Source: Todiramphus chloris collaris (Eukaryota; Chordata; Aves; Coraciiformes; Alcedinidae). Taken from it: 64,000 bases of DNA. The stretch covers positions 895,215-959,214 of the forward strand of contig JANVCC010000013.1 in NCBI GenBank assembly GCA_025345505.1, in the 5' to 3' direction. The notes beneath the pieces were generated by a model. It searched no databases and was not told the origin of the DNA. It worked only from the letters and a program-made list of their open reading frames with translations. Of this stretch, positions 1 through 11,419 are shown in pieces. Positions within the stretch are counted from its first letter, which is position 1; each line of letters begins with the position of its first letter. Position numbers and translations under genes: made by a program.

Positions 1-120
1 CGTTCAAGGCCAGGTTAGATGGGACTCTGAGCAACCTGGTCTAGTGGGAGGTGTCCTGCCCTGGTGGCAGGGGAGTTGGAACTGGATGATCTTTAAAGGT
101 CCTTTCCAACCCAAACCACT
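1..120 (+). mobile_element. CR1 LINE, 3' end fragment
   Basis: This is the last part of a CR1 non-LTR retrotransposon, cut by the window edge. It encodes the final residues of the CR1 ORF2 C-terminus (a stretch like ARLDGTLSNLV followed by a stop) and then the 3' UTR, with the typical phrases GGAACTGGATGATCTTTAAA and GGTCCTTTCCAACCC. It sits in a DHRSX intron and abuts an oppositely oriented CR1 end at 121. CR1 copies are usually 5'-truncated; here the true 5' limit is outside the window. Confidence 0.9.
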
Positions 121-445
121 CACAGAGTCACAGAATTGCTCAGGTTGGAAAAGACCTTCAAGATCATCAAGTCCAACCTCAGCCTAACCCTGCTACCCTA
201 ACCCTAACAACCAACTGCTAAACTATGTCCCCAAGCACCACATCCAAATGATTTTTAAACATTCAGGGATGGTGACTCAACCACTTCCCTGGGGAGCCCG
301 TTCCAGTGCTTAACAACCTTTTCTGTAAAGAAGTTTTTCCTGATATCCAACCTAAACCTACCCTGGTGTAACTTGAGGCCATTTGCCATTGTCCTGTCAC
401 CTGTCACCAGTGAGAAGAGACCAACCCCCGATTCTCTGATCTCTT
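121..445 (-). mobile_element. CR1 LINE, 3' end fragment, inverted
   Basis: On the minus strand this segment reads into the C-terminal end of CR1 ORF2, including [18 protein letters not shown] and [11 protein letters not shown], followed by the 3' UTR that ends near 121. The frame is open over the conserved part but loses similarity above about 445. A short CCCTAACCCTAAC stretch at about 193-207 lies inside the 3' UTR and looks like diverged CR1 sequence rather than a telomeric array. The copy is tail-to-tail with the fragment at 1-120. Its left limit is clear; the right one is approximate. Confidence 0.88.
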
Positions 446-3391
446 CATGAGATGCAGTCGTGGTACAGGTACAAGAGCCTGATCCATATTTCTGATGCAT
501 GAAGTCAAGACTGGATGTAATGAAATCAAGCAACCAGTGTTGATTTTTTTTCCAATGTGACATTTAAACAACATGATCCTAATAAGATGGCGTCTCACAA
601 ACAAAAAGTTGTTCAATGAAAATCCTTGCTGGTTCTGTGTCAGGTTATTCCTCTGTCTTCTGCAGTCCATTGATGTCAGATTCCTGGAAAGCAAAAAGCA
701 CACACAGAGAAAATGTGAAGTGGGCAGGTAATCATTGCAGGGGTTCTGTCAAAAGTGTCTGCTCTGTGTATCCAATTTTATATCCGCCTTATCTATAGTA
801 TGTTATTGAAGTCTGGTTCCCCGCTGCCTTGCAAATCATTTGCATCTCTGCACTGTGATATAAAAGGCTTCCTCACTGATTGGATAGCTTTTTATATCTT
901 CTCAGCACTCGTGTTTCTCTGACATAGATATCTATGCAAAGTACAAGTCTTCTGAGAATCCGGCCCTTGTAGTTCATGCTTCATTGCCACAAGGTAAGTC
1001 AAAACAGCAGTCACACAAAATGTGGGAATGGGAAGTCATGGGGAGCATTCACCATCCTTCTGCCTGGCATCTGAAGGTTACTGAAGGCTAGACTAGACCC
1101 AGGCAGAACAAGTCAGAGTAGTCCCCAGCCCTGCTTCCCTGCCAGCCGCTTGCCAGACAAGATCACCCTAATTCAACTCGGGAAGCTTGTCCCGTGCCCC
1201 AGCTTGCACTCTCCACTGATGGGGAAATGGTGGCACTGATGGAGAGGTGCCAGTGTTGGCTGCCAGCTGGCTGCCAGAGGCAACTTCAGATGAGTATTTC
1301 TTCCCATGAGTGGCGTGAGCTCTGCCCCGCATGGCTGCGCAAGGGAAGCTTGTAGCGGCTGAGGATCTGGTCCTTCAAGTTAAAATGGTTGAAATATGCA
1401 TGAAGCATAAGGTGACATTTTGAGTGTCTCAGATCGGAGCACGGACGTTACTGAATTTAAAATGTAACTGCAATTTCCTGACTAATGCCAAGTCACTTTT
1501 ATATTCATGCAGTGATTGTTCTTTCTTCTTAAAATAGCCCATTTTACCCTCAGGTGCAGGTGATGATGGAGCTACATTACCCAGCACCTTACAGCTCAGG
1601 CTGTTGTTTGATGCAAAGGCTGTTTATGATCAGCTGTTCTTTTTTATTCTTTCTCAATTTATATAATGCTTTTGTAGCCTGTTTGTTTGTGATTTGCTCA
1701 AATGAGGGTATAAGCAGGGGAAAAAAATGAAGGGAAAAAAAGAGATGCACTGGAGATTCAGTGTTGTTGTCTTTTACTTCCTGTATCTGACCTGTATGAT
1801 TTACCTTTGTGTCTCCAAGTTTCTGAGTCCGTTCAGATAACTTGAACAGTTTAATTGCTTCAGTAGCCTTTTACCTCTGCAGAGAGGCAGCCTGTTTGTT
1901 AGCATCCAGGGCTTTCTGTGGTGGAGTGTACAGGATATTATACATAAGGTATTCAACAAGAATGTGATAACAAAAAGAACTCTAACAATCATATTTGCTG
2001 TTTGTTTGAAATAAAAACTTTTCACGCATTAGCAACCACAGAAAACCGAAGGCAGGCTTTTCAACAGTGTAGGAACACCCCCAGCCTGGGCTTTTGCAGC
2101 ACAAAGGGTGAAGGTATAGAGAGGATGGAGCTGGAGCTGCAGCTGTCACAGAGGCAAGACAACAACTAGGGGGAAGAAGAGAGCTGGGAAAGAGAGATCT
2201 GCTCCTGGATTGGTACCCCTCTATCTCCCTCCACCAGCAGTAGCTGCTGCCCTAACCCCTGGTTCCACATTATGCTGCTTCCATGGGCTCTGGCAGAGAC
2301 AAAGGGGATGGAGACCAGAACTGTTTTGCTGCACCCAGGAGCCTGTTGCTTTAGGCTCTTGCCTGCTTTGCCTACGAGCTTTCTGTCGTGCTATGAATTA
2401 CCTTTGGTTCTGCACAAAAAAAAACCCCATTAGATAAGAGGCTATAGTAATTACAGGAGTGAATTGTCATGGCATATGAAATTGTGGAAGTGATGCTGAG
2501 GTCCCAGTCAGGAGGAGCATTTTAAGCGACATACCTGCTAATTTGCCTGGAACTAACCTGCTTATGTAAAAAAACCTACTTGAATGCAGTCAAACCCAAC
2601 TAATCAGTAGTTCCTAGAAAGTTTGACTTGAAAGAAAAGCAGATCCAGCATCCAGATGAGTGAGGTGCACAGGAGTCTCCACAGGTAATGTTTTGCCATC
2701 ACACTCAGTATTTGTGTGCCTTTGTCGCACCTCCTGTTTGGCACAGACCCACCCAGCCATCTTTGCTCTAAAGGCTGTATATGGAAAAACTGTGGTTACA
2801 TTTGCAGCTGCTTTCCTTGCCCCATCTTTTTATCCACCTCTTTGGCTGTGTGTAATCTGATGTGTCACTGGAGCAGGTGCAGTCATTGCCTTACTCATCT
2901 GTAACGTGCCCAGAACGGGAGCCTTCTTTAGAAACTAGTAAGTCTTGCTGCAATACAAATAATAATAACCAGTATCAAGTAGTATGATCAGGCACGGATT
3001 TACTGGGTGGGGACAGTGTATGTATGTATGGCAAGAGGGCAGTGAGGAAGGGGAGGGTAGTTTGAGGGCTTCTAGGTGATGATACCCTGGAGACTGGTGC
3101 CTCGGCATTTCTACTTTAAATAGTTTGACATAGAGATCCTGGCAGATACTGTGTAATTTTTAATTTATTATATTTTTCCCACCATAAATCATACTTAGTG
3201 GCTGACAGAATAATCACCAGAACTCTGGCAAACAATACAGCTGCCGGTAATAAGCTGTTTCTTCTGACGACTCAATGTATAGCTGCTTGTTTGCTGGATA
3301 TTGCAAAGTGATGTACATCTGATGTTTGTGCAATTCTGTTTTCCTTCTGGTTATTTTCATGTGCATCTCTTTCTTTGTCTCTTATATACAG
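446..3391. other. DHRSX intron, unannotated non-repeat part
   Basis: This stretch precedes the DHRSX exon at 3392 and must be intronic if the gene model is right. Only short open frames occur and none resembles a known protein. I see no RNA gene or recognisable transposon. The last 30 bases form a normal 3' splice site: a T-rich tract ending in TTATATACAG just before 3392. Confidence 0.6.
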
Positions 3392-3599
3392 ATGTTCGTA
3401 TTCACCCCATGGAGCCTATGCCCAAAGCAAACTTGCCCTTGTGTTATTTACCTATCGACTACAGCATCTTCTGACTGTAAATGGAAGCCATGTGACTGCT
3501 AATGTAGTAGACCCTGGAGTAGTGAATACTGAGCTCTACAAGCATGTCTCTTGGGTTGTAAAAGTGGCCAAATGGATGACAGCCTGGCTATTTTTCAAG
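3392..3599 (+). CDS. DHRSX: DHRSX, penultimate coding exon (SDR active site)
   Basis: DHRSX is an SDR-family oxidoreductase. Recent work places it in dolichol synthesis, where it oxidises polyprenol and reduces dolichal; older work linked it to autophagy. This 208-base exon translates from 3393 as CSYSPHGAYAQSKLALVLF and onward. The catalytic pair is visible as Tyr (codon 3417-3419) and Lys (3429-3431) in YAQSK, and the SDR proline-glycine motif as NVVDPGVVNTEL further on. A hydrophobic stretch ends the exon with WLFFK. It begins after a CAG acceptor at 3389-3391, with one base of a split codon, and ends on a complete AAG codon followed by GTATGC. The frame joins exactly to the exon at 33634. 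No stop interrupts it. The N-terminal exons (start codon, cofactor-binding motif) are outside the window. Identity is from remembered similarity to vertebrate DHRSX and is strong. Confidence 0.95.
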
Positions 3600-5880
3600 G
3601 TATGCGGTTTTTGAAATTATTTTGTTGCCATGCCCCTGTATTGTGAGAGCTATAGTCAGCACTGAGCTGAAAGTGCTTCGGAGTTTATTGTAATGTGTAG
3701 TATTTATTGCATTTCTCTGTGCTGTTGAGATGTACAAAATTGATAAAGACAGGCCTTCTTCAGAACAGACTTTTATTTTAAATGGAGGGAACGAGCTCTC
3801 ACAGTAAGGGAAAGGGATGCCTTTCACTGTCTGTGCCCATGCGCTGATTATCTCTGCACTGATCTGTCCTTGTGCCTTTGTGCATGGGGGTGAGCATCAT
3901 CCCAACATGGAGACAGAATATGCACAGCATTCCTCAGAAATGCCTAGTACATCCTCTTAATGAAAAGCTGACATGATCTGACATAGACTACATGTACACA
4001 ACATGTTACAGAAAAGAGAGCAAAGGGAAGAAGGAAGCTGCACAAAAACAGTGGTGGGAAGCAGCCATACTCCAGGCTGTGGGGTCCAGATGCTTGTGCC
4101 CTGGGAAGTGGTACAACATTCACTGAGCTTTTTCATCCTAACACATACTTGTCATGGTACCTGATTTTCTGTTATCTATTCCTGGTGTGTGTTAGGAAAC
4201 TTAGAGCTGTTTGATAAAACCAATCCAGAAGTGGGGCAGACCCAGTTATGATTAACTTCAGTAACAGTTTGTAATGATGTAAGTAGATCAATCTGAAATC
4301 AGATTTTCTGTGTAGGTGCAATCTCCTCATGTGGACAAGCCTTAGGAGGACTTGTGCTGAGAAAATGTACTGCTTATAACTCTTTCAGAAAATAGTTTTG
4401 AATTAGGTGAATGGAACCTGATTCCATAAGAGAAAATTAAATGACCTAATTAAAATTATTTTAGATCAAGGGGCATGTCCTACAAAGCAAATTAATTTTA
4501 AACTTTGATATGGAAATATCACTAACTTTAATTTTAGAAATAAAACTGGAGGCTGGAATAGTGGCTGTAAAATATGCAAACAAATAAACCCATATTTTAA
4601 AAAATTAATAGTATCTTCTAAGTACACGCTGAATATTGCAATAAAATTGTAATAGGAATGATGATAATATGTAATGCATTCTTAAAGAAGCAGAATGAAT
4701 CTTTGACAGATTGTATATATTAAACTTGTTTTACCTCTTGTGATTGCCATTTTAAATATCAGTCTTGGCTGGCAGTATATTTCATGGGACTTACTTCACC
4801 GTGCTAACATAACATTTTCATGTAGATGTTTAAGTCATGCTCAGCATTTCCTCTAGACACACAAAATCTAGACAAAATTTCCATAACTGAGATTGAGAAT
4901 TGAGTCCCTAGTTGTTTAAAGCACTCAGTTCTGTACAGTTTTATTGGTATGCCCAGGGAGACATTTTTTATAATGTACTGACCATGTTTATAGACTAAAA
5001 GGGATATCACAAAAAAAGAGTTTGGATTTATCACAGGAAGGAGTCTCATACTTACAGTTCTAATAGTAATGCTGCCAGTAGTTCCTGATCACTTCCTTTT
5101 CTTTGGATGAGATACTCCACTAAAGGAATTCTGCCTCACAACAATCTATGGAGAAACATACTGACCCTTATGGAAGTGCAGTGTGTGTACTGCCTGAAAA
5201 GCAAATGCATCAGTTGCTTATTGAGTCTGAATAACTTCAGTTTTGGATAACTGAGTGCTTCAGTGATGGAGGATGAGATTTTCACATTTTAATATAACAC
5301 CTGATGTGTTTTTCCTATAAGCTAAAGGAGAGGGAAATCCTTACTATCACTCTTCCCTTCCTCCCTTCGACTTCTGAGTTATAGCTCCAATTTCTCTTTG
5401 CTTATTGCTTAAGATATGTTTATGTAATCAGGATTGACTTAGCTTTCCTTTCTCACGTTTAGGAGCACTTCATCACCCATTAAGCTCCAGCAGAACTGCA
5501 TCACAAGGTGATGTTCAGCTCCATGGCAAGCTCATGTTGAAAGCCTGCCTGGTGATTTCAGTAGCACTTTACGGAGTGCCAGACTATCCAGCATTAAAGT
5601 CTGAATGGGTCTTGTGTTAGTGTTGTGCACTACAGCAGGTTTCCCCTGAGCAAATAAAGAAAGCAAGTACAAGAAAATTCAGTTGTCTGATAATATTAAC
5701 AGGTAGTTGGTATTACGGCTTTCTTCTCCCCTGGAATTTCGTTCCCGAGTGCACATATATGAATCTTCCTTCTTGGATTATGGCAGTAATGCAGTGAAAA
5801 TGAGGTGATAGCTCTCTAATCATATTGGCTCAACTAACTTTTATCACCCTTAAGTATTCTGGAGAGGTTTCTAAACGTGT

Positions 5881-6200
5881 GCAGGAAATTGCTTCACCCG
5901 CTGCAACCTAGTACTCGTGAGAGCCAGCACAGCCCAGATAGCTCCAGTGAGGAAACGCATCACAGATTTATCGCATCGCGTTCCCTCAGGAGAGAGTCAA
6001 CATGTTGTTTAATGTAATTCCAAAATATTGTGGCAGAGCCTCCGCTACCTTTAACTGCCTATCTGCCAACACTGGTCCCAGCTGCATTCAAGTCAAATAT
6101 CTCCTAGGCATTGCAGCCTGGTCTTCACTCTCGCTTCATATTTGCGGCAGATCAGTGTGGCAGACAAGGCTGTCGGCTCGACATCCACCTCTGACCTGCC
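5881..6200. other. CpG-containing non-repeat patch in intron
   Basis: Between 5899 and 5979 there are six CpGs in about 80 bases, in a surrounding region where CpG is rare, and more follow to about 6180. The segment is not CR1-like and has no convincing reading frame. It might be a conserved regulatory element within the DHRSX intron. That is inference from base composition alone. Confidence 0.25.
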
Positions 6201-8251
6201 TCAAGATATTAAGGTACTTAAATACATAAACCTACAGTCTTGTAAATAGGCCACAACACATACATATAATTTACTCAAAGTGTTAACAGACTGAATTTCT
6301 CATAACTGTGAAACATTGTCTTCTCATCTTCATACGTAGCTCAGAAACATTTTTACCAAATCAGTTTGGGTTTTGTTGGGGTTTTTTTCACAACAAGTTG
6401 AAGTGAGAGGACCCCCTGTAGAAGTCAGGTAGGCCAACCTAAAGGATCTGTTGACAGTCATAAAATTTGTGAAATGAATGGCTGCCCTTTCGAAGTGATG
6501 GTTTCCTTCTTTCTCAGCTCAGTTCTTTCTCAGGAAAGTTATTGTCTGCTGTGGTACTTGTCCTTTAAATTTCCAATTTGCCCGTGTTTTCTCTACATTT
6601 TTAATAAACCTGTCATACATGTGAGAGGAATTATCTTTATTCCTCAAAAACGTAGACTGATTTCTACCCCTCTGAATTCTCAGTAAATAAAAGCTGACAA
6701 GCTGCCACGGTCCTGTGCAGAGAAAAGTAATATACGTTATTCCTTAGGAATTTTTAACATAAAATGATCTTCTTTTTGAAGAGATTAGTAAACAATAGCT
6801 AATTAATAAGATAATTGCCTAAAAAGACATTAATCAGGCAACAAATTGCAATTTAGCCAAATGCACAAGACACCAGTTTTAGTGATGGGCACTGTCCAAA
6901 CTGAAAGCCACGAAGGTACCATTTTCCTCTCAAGTATTTATGCTTCTGCTACAGATACTGAATATTCATTCTTAAGCCAGATGGGCCCTGCTTGTGATAA
7001 AATTAAAATGCCTTAGAGGAAAAAAAAACCAAGACAACACTTGACTCTCATTAATGTCCAATGGCAGGGACTGTTCTGCTTTGTACGACTTTATTATGCC
7101 ATCAAAGCGGAGACATTTCTGGCATAGCAGTGTTGTAAACTTTCCCCAAACCTGTTTTATGGCAAGCTTGGAGAACATGTCATTATGAGACAGAGAGTGT
7201 TCAGTCCTTTCAGCTGCCTCAGATTGGTATTTAGGAAGACATTGTGAAAGGAAGACAGTGCATCGGATCTTGTCTCAGCTGTCATTTCCAAAGACATAGT
7301 GACACGTAAGTGACTACTGACCGACAAACTGAAAAAGATTAGGATCAGTGACCCCTCCAGCCAATAAAAGTGAAGGGAAAGGCTTTAGGAACACAGCCTA
7401 GAAATCAGCCAATATAAACTAGCTCATTTCTTTCATCTGTCAAAACAGACTTAACTTCAGCATAATTTTCCTATAACATTTTTTTAAAAATGCTTCCAGT
7501 CTATAAGTGGTGCAAGAAAACAGGATCTAAAGAACCTGGATTCATCATTCTCACCAAAGGATATAGTCGTGCAGATCTTACTGCAACATTTCTTCTTCAA
7601 ATTGTCCCTTTGGCACTATGAACGTAGAAAATTCATTTCATCCTTCCCCCCACCCCGAGGTGTCAGAAGACAAACACATCACCACACAATAGCGCCAGCT
7701 GTAGAGAACAGAATAATTAAATTCTACAGCTGAAAGTAGCAATTCATCAGCATCAACATCTTCCATCCATGTGAGTGTGTGGTCCTCACGCAAAGCTAGT
7801 CTGGAATTTTCTCACAAAATGGAAATTCCTTGAAGAAATATGGCATTCACAGTTAATTTTTACAAAAGGCTTTGCAGATAAAAAGTAGGATTCTAGTCAA
7901 AATCAGAGAAGGAAACAATCTACTTTAGTCCCGTAACTCTGGTCTTTAGAAAGGTCCCATTTACAAATTGGTACAGGGATTTAAGCTGCAGAGCATAGGG
8001 CTTCTTTTTTTTTTTTCCATCTAATAAATATTTGAGTATTCATGCAGCCATAGAATGATTCTGGAGGGAAAGATGGAGGGACCTGCCTGAGAAGGCTAAT
8101 GAGCAATCCATATTTGAGCTCCCAAATCCTAGTGAGCTGGGTGTTTTTATTGCATGCAAATTTCTGGACTCATGTAGGCATCCAGGTCCTGCCCGTTATG
8201 GAGTATGTGGATGCAGCTTGGCTGCTTTATTTATTCTGACTGCTGATTAAG

Positions 8252-8672
8252 GGCCATGAAGATGATCAGGGGGCTGGAGCACCTCCCCTATGAAGACAGA
8301 GTTTAGGTTATTTAGCCTGGAGAAGAAAAAGCTCTTAGAGAGACATTATGATGGAGCTTCGGTACTTAAAGGGGGTCTACAGGAAAGATGGAGGGGTAGT
8401 TTTTAAAAGGGCATGTAGTGATAGAGAGGTAGTGGTTTCAAACCAAAAGAGGATAGAATTAAATCAGATATTACGAAGAAATTCTTCACTGTGAGGGTGG
8501 AAAGACACTGGAATGGATTGCTCAGATTGGTTGTGGATAACTGCTACTTGTAAGTGTTCAAGGTCAGGTTGGATGAGACTTTGAGCAACCTGATCTTTTG
8601 GAAGATGTCCCTGCCCATGGCAGAGGGAATGGAACTAGATGATCTTTAAGGTCCATTCCAACTCTTACCAGG
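8252..8672 (+). mobile_element. CR1 LINE, 3' fragment, degraded
   Basis: The CR1 ORF2 C-terminus is recognisable at DNA level from MIRGLEHLPYED-like codons at about 8260, through a segment coding for the EALRRNSSL-like and VERHWNGLL-like blocks, to the terminal LSNLI-like block and the 3' UTR phrase TGGAACTAGATGATCTTTAA. The frame is broken by stops and indels, so this is an old, dead copy. It lies in the last DHRSX intron in sense orientation with the gene. Confidence 0.9.
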
Positions 8673-9188
8673 CTTCAGAGCACACAGGTTTTTGTGTCTG
8701 TCCTAATTAGGATCCTCTAAAGTAGGCTAACTCTCAGCACACACCTAAATAGCATTGGACCCTGGTCTCCACTGAACCTATTGTTCCCCTGTGTCCCAAG
8801 ATATCATTATTTTTGTGCATATTTTCTCAGGTCTCAGTAGCTGAAATGTTTATTTTAAGGGACACAGTGAGAGTTGCTGGAGAACATTTGGATGGCAGGA
8901 AAATGAATGATTTGAGTTGCATGCCTTGATGTATGGCACACAAAGGGGTACGGATGTTGTACCCAGTCAAGGCTGTGGAAGCTCATGGTTAAACTCCTGT
9001 TTGGAGCAACTGCTGGTGTGATCCATCCCCAAACCACACCCAGGCTTCCTCTTGGAGGTTGCTAGTTGGAACAGGCTGAAACACAGCCATGGAGAAAACA
9101 GAAAATGAAGCAGTGTGCACAGTCAGTGTTCCGTCTCATGCCCAATCCCTCAGATTTTGGTTTTTTGGTTGAGAACAGAAAAGCATCC

Positions 9189-9230
9189 TTTTTTTTTCGG
9201 TTTGTTTTTTTTTTTTTTCCTCCCCCCCTG
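9189..9230. repeat. Pyrimidine-rich low-complexity tract
   Basis: Two T runs separated by a short CGGTTTG interruption are followed by CCTCCCCCCC. It is a simple low-complexity stretch in the DHRSX intron, with no link to a repeat end that I can see. Confidence 0.7.
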
Positions 9231-10531
9231 GCAGTGTGACATGGGAAGACTATTTCAGAAGAGTTCAGAGGACAGGAAAACTATCTCCATGTCTAACACT
9301 GCCTGCAGGATTGACCCCTTTTAGCCTGGAAAATGGTCTAAAGAAACCTGCTTTAAACCTACACTATTCACTGTGTAAGAACTTATGCTTGCCCTATGTG
9401 AAATTGTTCTGGAGTAAAACTTTTGGACTTGTAAATGACTGAAATGTGGTATCATTTTGCTGTCAGGTCAGAAGCACACTGAAAACAGGTATTTGTACTG
9501 TGCAAGAAAATGTTTATCCCTAACTCCTGTGCGGCAGAGGATAGTTGATTAAATTTGACAGCTCAGGCAGATTCTTTCATTCCTTCTGAAAGGAATTCAA
9601 TTTGTATCCAAAAGACTGTAAAAAATAGTCTCTGCATTGATATAATGAGGAGATAGTAAATAAACAGTTAAGAAATTGTGAAAATATATGAGCCTAACCA
9701 GTGTTAGCACATCAGCACCTATCACTGTAATCTGTAACTACTTTCATATTCAGAACCCACAACGTTACTTAGGAAAGACATTTCTCATCAATCAATTTAT
9801 TCCTTGCTAGCATTTCTCAGAAGTACTTTCCTATGTATTTGGTTAATACCTATGTATTGTAATCTATTCCCTGTTAGACTTGTTGAAATTGGAGGAAAGA
9901 CGGAAGAGGAAGATAATTTACTTTGAACCAAACACATGCCAGGGACTCGGTACTGATTCCTGTCAGTTTAAAAGAAGATAACCACAGTGCCTCTAATGTG
10001 TAGGTCTCAAAGAAGAGACTGAAAGGTTGAGGAATTAGAGAAAATCTTAAAATTTCAACTAGTCCATTAGACTTTTACTTTCAATCCATAACCTTTATAG
10101 TTAGGGGTTATAGCATCATGCTACTGTAATCACCCCTCACTCGCCTGGGAAGTTCTACTTCTATCATCACATACTTACAATTCCATTTTCTTTCAGTCAG
10201 GTAATACAATGCTGTTGGGGACCTGAGCTCACTGGTAGCAACAGGGCAGCCACTAATCTTTCTCATCAGCGAACCTCTCAGATACCTCTTTGAGAGAGAG
10301 AAAGAGCAAGAGAGGAGACCACCCCAGTCCCATTGAAATGACCCATTCAGCAGGGGTAAGAACAGGGTTTAAAGGCAGCTTCTTTCTTGCATGTGAAAGA
10401 GCTGTAACACTGAATTAAGGAGAAAGACCACCAGCTTCCCTTGGAGGGTTTACCTTACAGGTGAAGAATAGTTTGGAATTAGTTCACTAAAATAAGGAGA
10501 TGCAGAGGAGGTGGTTGCTGGAGTGCATATT

Positions 10532-10565
10532 TATATATATCTATATACATATATAGATATATATA
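10532..10565. repeat. AT-rich perfect inverted repeat, 16-base arms
   Basis: The arms 10532-10547 and 10550-10565 are perfect reverse complements around a two-base centre (CA). They are made of TA steps broken by one C in the left arm and the matching G in the right. It could extrude as a cruciform. It is most simply a (TA)n microsatellite with a paired substitution. Confidence 0.85.
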
Positions 10566-10867
10566 TGGACATTTTGCCAACAGGTGTGGTGTGCATTATG
10601 GATTGATTTATATTTCTCTGGGGACAACCTAAATTCCTTATTGTTTTGCTACTTGTGAGTAATGCATCTGTAACAAAAAAATGCTCGTAAAATTAATATT
10701 GCAGAGCCTCACCACCTGAAGCCTCTACATAGTACAGAAAAATCTGTTTTAGGAGGTTTTTCAGATTTACAGGCACTCCTTTCCCCTTTTCTGAATATGA
10801 TAATCCTTAATTTGACAGTAATCCAATGAGACTGAAAAACCTTTTCATGCGAAGTAAGGAAGCTTAC

Positions 10868-11419
10868 TCCCTCAGTGGAGGTTCTCCTCCCCCTCTACTC
10901 TGCCCTGGTAAGACAACACCTGGAATACTGTACCCAGTTTTGGGCTCCCCAGTTCAAGAGACACGGGAATCTACTGGAGAGAGTCCAATGGAGAGCTACG
11001 AGCATGATTAAGGGACTGGAACATCTCTCCTATGAAGGAAGGCTGAGAGAACTGGGGACATTTAGTCTGGAGAAGAGAAGGCTGAGAGTTAATGTCTGTA
11101 AATATCTGAGAGGTGGATGTCAAGTAGAAGAGGACAGTCTCTTCAGCTGTGCCCTGTGATAGGTAATGGTAGCAAGCTGAAAAAACAGGAAGTTCCATGT
11201 CAACATGAGGAAATACTTCTTTACTGTGAGGGTGATGGAGCCCTGGAACCAGCTGCCCAGGGAGGTGGTGGACTCTCCTTCACTGGATACTTTCAAGATC
11301 CGCCTAGATGTGTTCCTGTGTGGCATGCCCTAGGTGTTCCTGCTCTGTCAGGCAGGTTGGACTCAATGATCTCCAGAGGTCCCTTCCAACCCCTACCATT
11401 CTATGATTCTATGATTCTA
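10868..11419 (+). mobile_element. CR1 LINE, 3' fragment with ATTCTATG tail
   Basis: The copy starts within ORF2 at a block like [18 protein letters not shown] (about 10875) and continues through [22 protein letters not shown], and after a frame change the FTVRVMEPWNQLP-like region. The 3' UTR follows, with TTGGACTCAATGATCTCCAG, and ends in about two and a half copies of ATTCTATG at 11398-11419. The end GTGTTCCTGTGTGGC is typical of one CR1 subfamily and differs from the copies at 1, 8252, 35137 and 46077. It is in the DHRSX intron, same strand as the gene, and is inactive because of truncation and frameshifts. Confidence 0.93.

Noticed and set aside
186..211. CCCTAACCCTAAC, like vertebrate telomere repeat
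   Set aside because: Only about two units occur, and they lie inside the 3' UTR of the minus-strand CR1, where related wording is normal; no array is present.
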